Shown here piece by piece: positions 1 through 5,923 of a stretch of DNA of 7,128 nt (positions are counted from its first letter, which is position 1; each line of letters opens with the position of its first letter). Origin of the DNA: an uncultured Clostridium sp. (lineage in GTDB: Bacteria; Bacillota; Clostridia; Peptostreptococcales; Peptostreptococcaceae); the NCBI GenBank assembly GCA_937944945.1, contig CALEBD010000061.1:1-7128 (forward strand), given 5' to 3'. A program made the translations under genes and the position numbers. Under the pieces are notes generated by a model. It was not told the DNA's origin. It searched no databases and was given only the letters and a program-made list of their open reading frames with translations.

Positions 1-79
1 CTATATGATTTTTGATAAATTTTATTTTTTTACATTTACTTAACCATTTATTTTTCAAAAATACGTATATTTTATGCCT

Positions 80-116
80 AAAAAAGACTGTCTCTATTAT
101 TTTCGAGACAGTCTTT
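80..116 (-). terminator. Intrinsic terminator of the panT-coaX operon
   Basis: A perfect 12-bp inverted repeat (arms 83-94 and 105-116, containing GACTGTCTC and its complement) flanks a 10-base loop. On the minus strand the 3' arm runs into six T residues (85-80), as expected for Rho-independent termination. It lies about 45 bases past the coaX stop codon. The plus-strand reading is also followed by a T-rich stretch, so it could act both ways if a convergent gene lies to the left. Confidence 0.88.
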
Positions 117-162
117 GCTTTTCTATTTATTAATCAAAAAATATGTTTTATTAATCGATTAT

Positions 163-933
163 TTATTCTTTATTTTTTTCGTAGATAAGTTTTAAACCTT
201 CTAGTGTTAAGTCTTTGTCGATATAATCTATGCTATCAGTTTCTGAATCTATAAGTGTTGAAAGTCCACCTGTTGCAATAACTTTTACATCATCATTACC
301 TAACTCTTCTTTAATCATGTTAATTAATCTTTCAACCATTCCTGCATAACCATATATTATACCAGCTTGCATTGCTGATACTGTATTTTTACAAATTGTC
401 ATACCTGGTTTTACTAATTCAACTCTAGGTAATTTAGATGCTTCATGGAATAATGCTTCACTTGATATCTTAATTCCTGGACAAATTGAACCGCCTAAGT
501 ATTCTCCTTTATCTGATATTGCACAGAATGTAGTTGCTGTTCCAAAATCAACTATTATTGATGGGTATCCGTATTTTTCGATAGCTGCTACTGCATTTAC
601 TATTCTATCAGCCCCAACTTGTTTTGGATTATCATATTTTATGTTTAAGCCAGTTTTTATTCCTGGTCCTACTATTAATGGCTCAACTCCACAGTATTTT
701 ATACAGAAGTTTTCAAGAGAATGCATAACATCTGGAACCACTGATGATATAATTATATTCTTAACATCTCTCATATTGATTCTATGGTATTCAAATAAGT
801 TATTTATTAATATACCATATTCATCTGAACTTTTTTGATGATCAGTGTTTATTCTCCAACTGTTAGTTAATGTATCTCCTTCATAGATGCCTAAAACCAT
901 ATTGGTATTTCCAACGTCAAATACTAATAGCAT
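163..933 (-). CDS. coaX: Type III pantothenate kinase (CoaX)
   Basis: Cytoplasmic enzyme that phosphorylates pantothenate with ATP to 4'-phosphopantothenate, the first step of CoA synthesis. The 256-residue length is normal for the family, which belongs to the ASKHA kinase fold. Visible motifs are the N-terminal phosphate loop DVGNT (residues 6-10), GPGIKTGL (89-96) and GADR (107-110), whose Asp109 matches the family's catalytic base, then DFGTATTF (129-136) and ATGGLS (220-225). Family knowledge: type III enzymes need a monovalent cation and are not feedback-inhibited by CoA, unlike type I CoaA. The ATG at 933 has an AAAGAGGG ribosome binding site about 9 bases upstream, which overlaps the end of the preceding gene; the gap to that gene's stop is only 17 bp, so the two are surely co-transcribed. 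No key residue is missing. Confidence 0.96.
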   Translation of the reverse strand: MLLVFDVGNTNMVLGIYEGDTLTNSWRINTDHQKSSDEYGILINNLFEYHRINMRDVKNIIISSVVPDVMHSLENFCIKYCGVEPLIVGPGIKTGLNIKYDNPKQVGADRIVNAVAAIEKYGYPSIIVDFGTATTFCAISDKGEYLGGSICPGIKISSEALFHEASKLPRVELVKPGMTICKNTVSAMQAGIIYGYAGMVERLINMIKEELGNDDVKVIATGGLSTLIDSETDSIDYIDKDLTLEGLKLIYEKNKE

Positions 934-950
934 TTATATAAACCCTCTTT

Positions 951-1556
951 CTATTTTTTGCTTTTTCTAATCATAGCCACTGCAACTGCTGATACTAATA
1001 CACCTGCTACTATTGCTTCTGGTATTCCATTAGCTGTACATATTGCAAGAATATATTTACCTGCATTTCCTGCTTGACCTATTGCTTTCATATATCTATC
1101 CGCATATAATACGTAAATTAATCCCATAACTCCTATTGTATTTGTTAGAGATCCAACTACTCCTGCAATGAATCCTGATAAATAAACTCTTTTAGTTAAT
1201 TTGTGTATTCCTGCATATACATAGTATGCCACTACACCAATTAATATTCTTGGTAATACTGATATAATTGGATTCATAAAACAGAATGATGTAATTGTAG
1301 GTTCTGTAAATGCTTTAAATAGACTTGTTAATCCGAATATTAAACCTACTGCTGCTCCAACAACTGGACCTTCTATTACTGCTCCTATTATAACTGGTAC
1401 ATGCATAATAGTTGCTTTAACTGGTCCTAGTGGTATATAACCAACAAAAGGAATCATAGATAATACAATTGATATTGCTGACAGTACTGAGATTACTGCC
1501 ATTCTTCTAACGTTTAATCGTTTTTGAGTTGATGCTTGTGCTCCTGCGTTCATCAT
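951..1556 (-). CDS. panT: ECF transporter substrate-binding (S) protein, probable pantothenate importer PanT
   Basis: Integral membrane protein of 201 residues that binds a vitamin and needs a separate energizing module (EcfA/EcfA'/EcfT), which is not encoded in this window. This is the usual state for group II ECF systems, where several S proteins share one module. Hydrophobic segments lie at about residues 18-37, 46-80, 96-116, 125-150 and 164-197, compatible with the six-helix S fold. The stretch GPVKATIMHVPVIIGA (44-59) followed by GLIFGLTS (71-78) is typical of the PF12822 S-component family. Substrate is inferred from context: it lies 17 bp upstream of coaX, as expected for pantothenate uptake. 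The family alone would not exclude another vitamin. The N-terminus has two successive ATGs; the first (1556) is chosen because GGAGG at 1564-1568 lies 7 bases before it. The start-proximal region is polar and not a signal peptide. Confidence 0.82.
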   Translation of the reverse strand: MMNAGAQASTQKRLNVRRMAVISVLSAISIVLSMIPFVGYIPLGPVKATIMHVPVIIGAVIEGPVVGAAVGLIFGLTSLFKAFTEPTITSFCFMNPIISVLPRILIGVVAYYVYAGIHKLTKRVYLSGFIAGVVGSLTNTIGVMGLIYVLYADRYMKAIGQAGNAGKYILAICTANGIPEAIVAGVLVSAVAVAMIRKSKK

Positions 1557-1563
1557 AATATAA

Positions 1564-1568
1564 CCTCC
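1564..1568 (-). promoter_or_regulatory. Strong ribosome binding site of panT
   Basis: GGAGG on the minus strand lies 7 bases before the first of two adjacent ATG codons, which decides the start at 1556. It follows the leader hairpin at 1571-1592 by only two bases, so folding there could affect ribosome access. Confidence 0.8.
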
Positions 1569-1601
1569 GTTCCAGCTCCATTGGATGCCGGACTTTTAAT
1601 A

Positions 1602-1669
1602 TTATTTTGTTACATATTTTACCCTATAGTCAGACTTCTTTTTTAAGAATGCCCGCTGTAACAAAATAA
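1602..1669. repeat. Perfect 13-bp inverted repeat with a 42-bp spacer
   Basis: The arms are TTATTTTGTTACA (plus strand, 1602-1614) and its exact complement at 1657-1669, separated by 1615-1656. The upstream arm directly abuts the -10 box of the panT promoter (1670-1675). It can be read either as the basal stem of the leader RNA or as paired DNA sites for a regulator. An exact match of this length in AT-rich DNA is noteworthy but not by itself proof of function. Confidence 0.75.
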
Positions 1670-1698
1670 ATTTTAGCAGTCGACACTTGCGTTGTCAA
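1670..1698 (-). promoter_or_regulatory. Sigma-A-type promoter of the panT-coaX operon
   Basis: On the minus strand, a perfect TTGACA -35 box (1693-1698) is followed by a 17-base spacer and a TAAAAT -10 box (1670-1675), five of six bases of the consensus. The expected transcription start is about 1663-1662. The spacer (ACGCAAGTGTCGACTGC) is notably richer in G+C than the surroundings and contains GTCGAC. This is the best promoter match in the window and explains expression of panT-coaX separately from birA. Confidence 0.82.
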
Positions 1699-1791
1699 TA
1701 TTCTCACATTTTTTTGTTAGTTTTTTCTTATAATTAAAAACATGCCTTTTTAGTATATTTTTGGATTATTTTAATCAATTTTATTAAATAT

Positions 1792-2769
1792 CTATTTTAC
1801 TAATAATTGTTGTTTTAATTCATTATATGATGGTATTTGTTTTACTCCTTTAGCATTTTTAACAGCATTTATTATACTTTTTTCCATAACTTCAACTGCT
1901 AAAGAACCTAATAATGTTAAATCTGCTCCTGTTTCTATTTCACCTGTTGCCATCGTAAATATTGTGTCTCCATCATGAGGAGTATGTATAGGGAATATAG
2001 CTCTCGCGTATCCATCATGGGCCATTTGTGATATTTTTTTACATTGTGCTTTATCTAATTTAGCATTAGTAGCAATAATTCCTATTGTAGTATTATCTAT
2101 ACTAAATCCGCCTTTTGTTACCCCTTGTTTCATAAGTTCGTAACTATTTAGACAGCTAGTTTTATCATTATTTAATGCTCCTGCTATTACCTTTCCATCT
2201 TCATACACATCTCCTAATGCATTTACTGCAACTAAAGCTGATACTACTATTCCATTGTCTAATTTTATAGAATGACTTCCTATACCACTTTTTGTTACAA
2301 ATTCTGGTCCTCTTATTTTTCCGACACTTGCTCCACATCCAGCACCATAGTTTCCTTGTTCTAAAACTGTTTCACTAGCATTTAAACAAGCTTCGTATCC
2401 CATTTGTTTGTCTGGTCTTATTTTATGATTTCCTATTGCTAAGTCGAATAATACCGCACCAACAACTATTGGCACTTTACAAGCCCCTGCTTCAAATCCT
2501 ATGTTTTTTTCTTCTAAGTATTGGCTAACTCCACATGTACTTTCTAAACCAAATGCTGACCCACCAGATAAAACAACAGCGTGTACTTTTTGAATTGTAT
2601 TTACTGGATCAAGTAAATCTGTTTCTCTTGTTCCAGGGGCAGCTCCTCTAACATCTACACCGCATGCTGCGCCTTCTTCGCATATAACTACTGTGCATCC
2701 TGTAAGAGCTTCTTCATTTTGTGCTTGTCCTACTTTTAATCCTTTAACATCTAGTATGTTATTATACAT
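1792..2769 (-). CDS. P1 family (S58, DmpA/NylC-like) self-processing peptidase or amidase
   Basis: Member of the N-terminal-nucleophile hydrolase family that includes the aminopeptidase DmpA and the nylon-oligomer hydrolase NylC. These are made as a precursor and cut themselves into two subunits, the new N-terminus being the nucleophile. Features seen in the 325 residues: the hallmark LSGGSAFGLES (67-77), GAGCGASVGKIRG (142-154), and NTTIGIIATNA (226-236), followed by HTPHDGDTIFTMATG (262-276). Cleavage is predicted between Asn226 and Thr227. Asp266 and Asp268 lie 39 and 41 residues after the Thr, the same spacing as Thr267/Asp306/Asp308 in NylC, so the enzyme should be active. There is no signal peptide, so it is probably cytoplasmic. 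Its substrate cannot be told from sequence. Its ATG overlaps the end of birA by 8 bp, and the AGAGGAG and AAAAGG upstream lie inside birA, suggesting translational coupling. It is unusually rich in cysteine for a clostridial enzyme. Confidence 0.85.
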   Translation of the reverse strand: MYNNILDVKGLKVGQAQNEEALTGCTVVICEEGAACGVDVRGAAPGTRETDLLDPVNTIQKVHAVVLSGGSAFGLESTCGVSQYLEEKNIGFEAGACKVPIVVGAVLFDLAIGNHKIRPDKQMGYEACLNASETVLEQGNYGAGCGASVGKIRGPEFVTKSGIGSHSIKLDNGIVVSALVAVNALGDVYEDGKVIAGALNNDKTSCLNSYELMKQGVTKGGFSIDNTTIGIIATNAKLDKAQCKKISQMAHDGYARAIFPIHTPHDGDTIFTMATGEIETGADLTLLGSLAVEVMEKSIINAVKNAKGVKQIPSYNELKQQLLVK

Positions 2770-3739
2770 ATCCTTTTACTCCTCTTATAGAAACCTCTCC
2801 TGATAGTATTTCTTTTATTTCACCATTATTTTCTTTTATAATTAAATTTCCATTTTCATTTATATCTATACATTCAACTAACTCTTTTTTGTTATTCTTT
2901 ATAAGATATACATGATTCCCGATTATTGCCGAATATTTTTTACATATTTCTAAAGTGCTATCTTTGTTTCCATCTAGTATATAAGCTTTATATAATTTTT
3001 CAAACTCTATACAAAATTGTCTAACGATATCAACTCTAGATAACTTATATCCTTCTTTATAAAGAGAAGTAGCTTTCTCTTTTATTTCTTCTGGGAATTC
3101 AAGTGTTTTTACATTTATACCAATTCCCATAACAATATAATTTACTCTTTCCATTTCGGCTGATAATTCAGTTAATATACCGCAAATTTTCTTATGATTT
3201 AATATGATATCATTTGGCCATTTTATCGATACATCAACACCTAAATTATCTAATGCTTTAATAATACTTGCACCTGCTACTAAAGTTAAAAACGGCGTCT
3301 TATATGGCTCAATTTTAGGCTTTATAATTAAGCTCATCCAAATTCCATCTCCTGATTTTGACTTCCAACTTCTGCCCAATCTTCCTTTACCTTTAGTTTG
3401 TTGTTCACTTATTATTAAGGTTCCCCCATTAACTTTATTTCCAATTTCTTTAGCATAATCATTTGTAGAACCTACAGTATCCAAATGTATTATATTTTTG
3501 CCTATAAATTCAGTGCTAAGATTATGCGATATATTTTCTAGTAATAATATATCATGTGGTCTTTCTGCTAATCTGTATCCCTTTTTATTTACAGATTCTA
3601 TATTATATCCTTCTTCTCTAAGTGCATTTATATGTTTCCATATTGCTGTTCTAGAAATTCCTAATGCCTTAGATAATTGTTCTCCAGATATAAAGCTATC
3701 TCCGCTATCTAAAATAGCTCTTATTATCTTTTCTCTCAT
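2762..3739 (-). CDS. birA: Bifunctional biotin-[acetyl-CoA-carboxylase] ligase / biotin operon repressor
   Basis: Activates biotin with ATP to biotinyl-AMP and transfers it to a lysine of the biotin carrier domain of carboxylases. The 325-residue length and layout fit the long, DNA-binding class. An N-terminal winged helix-turn-helix (about 1-60, with SGEQLSKALGISRTAIWKHI at 18-37) is followed by the catalytic domain with STN (91-93), the biotin/adenylate loop GKGRLGRSW (117-125), KWPND (173-177), CGILTE (186-191) and GIGINV (205-210). A small C-terminal domain spans about 275-325. All expected motifs are present. With the HTH it is likely also a biotin-responsive repressor, but no biotin gene lies in this window. 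The ATG at 3739 is supported by AAAGGGG (3747-3753) 7 bases upstream. It is the first gene of a two-gene unit with the peptidase. Confidence 0.96.
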   Translation of the reverse strand: MREKIIRAILDSGDSFISGEQLSKALGISRTAIWKHINALREEGYNIESVNKKGYRLAERPHDILLLENISHNLSTEFIGKNIIHLDTVGSTNDYAKEIGNKVNGGTLIISEQQTKGKGRLGRSWKSKSGDGIWMSLIIKPKIEPYKTPFLTLVAGASIIKALDNLGVDVSIKWPNDIILNHKKICGILTELSAEMERVNYIVMGIGINVKTLEFPEEIKEKATSLYKEGYKLSRVDIVRQFCIEFEKLYKAYILDGNKDSTLEICKKYSAIIGNHVYLIKNNKKELVECIDINENGNLIIKENNGEIKEILSGEVSIRGVKGYV

Positions 3740-3799
3740 AAATACACCCCTTTAAAACTATGTATTAATTTCTTATTATCAATTTATATCTTATTTTAC

Positions 3800-3805
3800 A
3801 TTATA
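3800..3805 (-). promoter_or_regulatory. Probable -10 box of the birA promoter
   Basis: A perfect TATAAT on the minus strand lies about 60 bases before the birA ATG and downstream of the ftsH terminator, where a new promoter is needed. No good -35 box lies at 16-18 bases (TTTTAT is the best), so the assignment is weak. A GTTAAC palindrome sits two bases upstream of the box (3808-3813). Confidence 0.4.
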
Positions 3806-3851
3806 CTGTTAACTGTTTATATATAAAATACAATTTTTAGGAAAATTTATC

Positions 3852-3892
3852 AAAAAAATAAAGGCTGTTACACAATTAATGTAACAGCCTTT
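3852..3892 (-). terminator. Intrinsic terminator of the tilS-ftsH unit
   Basis: An inverted repeat of 12 bp (3860-3871 and 3881-3892, core GTAACAGCC), extendable by one A-T pair, has a 7-base loop. On the minus strand it is followed by a run of seven T residues after one A (3859-3852). It begins 18 bases past the ftsH stop, so it closes the ftsH unit and separates it from birA. Confidence 0.92.
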
Positions 3893-3909
3893 TTATCTAA
3901 TATTCAAGA

Positions 3910-5892
3910 TTATTTTTCATTATCTAAATCTTTTTTATTTAATTCTACAACAGTGTCTTCTATTTTGTTTTCTACTTGAGTAGTTTCTGTTTTTTTAGTT
4001 ATATCAACTTTAACTTCTTCTGTAGTTGAATTGTCAGTATCAGATTTTTCAACTAAATCTCCTTTATCTAAAGGAAGTTCTTGATTAAATGCTTTTATAA
4101 ATTGTTCTGCATCTAAAGTTTCATATGCTAATAAGCCTTTAGCTACATAATCAAGCTCCGCAGAATAGTCAGTTAATATTTTTCTACATTTTGCATATGC
4201 AACTTCAACTATATCTCTTACTTCTTTATCTATTTCATAAGCTATTTCTTCAGAGTAATTTTTCTTAGTTGAAATTGAATTTCCTAGGAATACTTCTTCA
4301 TCACTATCGCCATATACCATTGGTCCAAGTTTTTCACTCATACCGTATTTAGTAACCATAGCTCTTGCTATTGAAGTAACTCTCTCTAAGTCATTAGATG
4401 CACCTGTAGATATATCGTCCATTATTAATTCTTCAGCGACTCTACCACCTAATGCCATTATGATAGTTTCTTTCATTTCATTCTTAGTTCCATACATTTG
4501 ATCTTCTTGTGGAAGAGGTTCTGTAAATCCTCCAGCTCTACCTCTTGGTATTATTGTTACTTGATGAACTGGGCTTACATGTTCTAATACATGCATACAT
4601 ATAGCATGACCAGCTTCGTGGTAAGCTGTGAGTTTTCTATCTTTTGCACTTATAACTCTTGATTTCTTAGCAACCCCTACCATAACTTTTGTTATAGCTT
4701 CTTCTATAGTTTCCATATGAATTTGTTTTTCTTTCTTTCTAGCTGTAAGTATTGCAGCTTCATTCATTATGTTTTCTATATCTGCAGGAGTAAATCCTGG
4801 AGTTCTCTTAGCTAATACATCTACTTTTACGTCTTTTGCAAGAGGTTTATTTTTTGAGTGAACTTTAAATATAGCTTCTCTACCTTTTACATCAGGCGCT
4901 CCTACTACTATCTCTCTGTCAAATCTACCTGGTCTAAGTAGCGCAGGGTCTAGTATATCTGGTCTATTTGTTGCTGCCATTATAATTATACCTTGGTTAA
5001 CACCGAAACCATCCATTTCAACTAGAAGTTGGTTTAATGTTTGTTCTCTTTCATCGTGTCCACCGCCAAGGCCAGCTCCTCTTTTTCTACCAACAGCATC
5101 GATTTCATCTATGAATATTATCGCTGGAGCATTTTTCTTAGCTTGTTCAAATAAATCTCTTACCCTTGAAGCACCAACCCCAACAAACATCTCAACAAAA
5201 TCAGAACCACTTATAGTGAAGAATGGAACTCCTGCTTCACCAGCAACTGCTCTTGATAAATAAGTTTTACCTGTACCAGGAGGTCCTACCATAAGTATCC
5301 CTTTAGGTATTCTTGCTCCTAATTCAATATATCTCTTTGGATTTTTAAGGAAGTCAACAACTTCGCTTAAATCTTCTTTTTCTTCTTGAAGACCTGCTAC
5401 ATCTTTAAATGTAACTCTAGTCTTTTCATCATCTTTATGAACTCTAGCTTTTGATTTTCCAAAGTTCATAACTTTTCCGCCTCCACCTTGAGACTGATTC
5501 ATAAATAAGAACCACATTATTACCATAAAGAATATTAATAATAATGTTGGTAGCATTTGTATATACCAAGGTTCAGTTGGTTTTGGTTTACCACTAAATA
5601 CTAATTTTCCTTCTTTAGATTGCTCTAATACCTCATTTGCAAACTCATCACTCATGACTTCTCTTGGCATATAAGATGTAAATTTTTCTTTTGAATCTTT
5701 TATTGTACCTTCTACTGAAGTTGAATCTACAAAACGTATTTCTGATATATTTTCTTCTGTTAAATATTTATATACTTGAGAAAAGTTTAATTCTTTTACT
5801 GTTTCTGTCGGTGTACCTGCAAATTCTACTATTGTCACGATTATAATTAAAAGTAACAAATAAAAACCTGCGCCTTTTAAGAATTTGTTCAA
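3910..5892 (-). CDS. ftsH: ATP-dependent zinc metalloprotease FtsH
   Basis: Membrane-anchored AAA+ protease, hexameric in the family, that degrades misassembled membrane proteins and selected regulators. In the 660-residue reading from TTG: first membrane helix about 7-25, an extracytoplasmic domain of about 85 residues, second membrane helix about 109-131, then the ATPase with Walker A GPPGTGKT (203-210), pore loop FVGVG (236-240), Walker B IIFIDE (258-263) and the second region of homology ending RPGRFDR (320-326). The protease domain has the zinc site HEAGH (425-429) and the third-ligand Asp in SNDLER (Asp501). The tail (about 610-660) is rich in Lys, Glu, Asp and Thr and looks disordered. 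Start choice: an ATG at 5910 is in frame but has no ribosome binding site, whereas AAGGGAGGG (5899-5907) is ideally placed for TTG at 5892, giving the usual start (M)NKFLKGAGFY. It lies 31 bp after tilS. Confidence 0.96.
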   Translation of the reverse strand: MNKFLKGAGFYLLLLIIIVTIVEFAGTPTETVKELNFSQVYKYLTEENISEIRFVDSTSVEGTIKDSKEKFTSYMPREVMSDEFANEVLEQSKEGKLVFSGKPKPTEPWYIQMLPTLLLIFFMVIMWFLFMNQSQGGGGKVMNFGKSKARVHKDDEKTRVTFKDVAGLQEEKEDLSEVVDFLKNPKRYIELGARIPKGILMVGPPGTGKTYLSRAVAGEAGVPFFTISGSDFVEMFVGVGASRVRDLFEQAKKNAPAIIFIDEIDAVGRKRGAGLGGGHDEREQTLNQLLVEMDGFGVNQGIIIMAATNRPDILDPALLRPGRFDREIVVGAPDVKGREAIFKVHSKNKPLAKDVKVDVLAKRTPGFTPADIENIMNEAAILTARKKEKQIHMETIEEAITKVMVGVAKKSRVISAKDRKLTAYHEAGHAICMHVLEHVSPVHQVTIIPRGRAGGFTEPLPQEDQMYGTKNEMKETIIMALGGRVAEELIMDDISTGASNDLERVTSIARAMVTKYGMSEKLGPMVYGDSDEEVFLGNSISTKKNYSEEIAYEIDKEVRDIVEVAYAKCRKILTDYSAELDYVAKGLLAYETLDAEQFIKAFNQELPLDKGDLVEKSDTDNSTTEEVKVDITKKTETTQVENKIEDTVVELNKKDLDNEK

Positions 5893-5898
5893 CAGAAG

Positions 5899-5907
5899 CC
5901 CTCCCTT
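5899..5907 (-). promoter_or_regulatory. Ribosome binding site that sets a TTG start for ftsH
   Basis: AAGGGAGGG on the minus strand, with GGAGG at a 7-base spacing, precedes a TTG codon at 5892-5890. It falls inside the six extra codons that would be translated if the upstream ATG at 5910 were used. That ATG is preceded only by A/T-rich sequence and the tilS stop, with no purine-rich site. Confidence 0.8.
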
Positions 5908-5923
5908 CATATGTTGTTTTATT

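Larger units (their letters stand above)
1557..1669 (-). ncRNA. Structured 5' leader of panT, candidate cis-regulatory RNA of unknown class
   Basis: The 107-base untranslated region (predicted start about 1663) holds nested structure. The outer stem is a perfect 13-bp inverted repeat, 1657-1669 with 1602-1614, and at least 7 bp of it (UGUUACA/UGUAACA) would be transcribed from the predicted start. Inside it is a hairpin, 1645-1654 with 1632-1640, made of GGGC/GUCU and UUCUU/AAGAA around an AAAA loop with one bulged A. A third hairpin (UCCGGC 1592-1587 with GCUGGA 1576-1571, plus an inner UCC/GGA) ends two bases before the GGAGG ribosome binding site. The enclosed segment GACUAUAGGGU is unpaired in this model. 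I do not recognise the conserved cores of the TPP, FMN, THF, preQ1, cobalamin or SAM riboswitches. A regulatory role is inferred from structure and placement ahead of a vitamin transporter. Confidence 0.45.

Noticed and set aside
1..79. Start of another gene or promoter downstream of coaX
   Set aside because: The stretch is AT-rich with no open frame of useful length, no ribosome binding site and no promoter with acceptable box spacing.
641..838. Plus-strand open frame of 65 codons inside coaX
   Set aside because: It is antisense to a well-conserved kinase gene, has no ribosome binding site that I can see, and encodes no recognisable protein.
1557..1663. THF, TPP, FMN or preQ1 riboswitch upstream of the S-component gene
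   Set aside because: None of the conserved core sequences I know for these classes can be seen on the transcribed strand.
3204..3755. Two plus-strand open frames (84 and 85 codons) antisense to birA
   Set aside because: Both mirror the coding pattern of birA and show no start signals or recognisable motifs.
3808..3813. GTTAAC as a BirA (biotin repressor) operator in the birA promoter
   Set aside because: Known Firmicutes BirA sites are two half-sites, about TTGTTAAC and GTTAACAA, some 14-16 bp apart. No second good half is present here, and a 6-base palindrome is expected by chance in AT-rich DNA.
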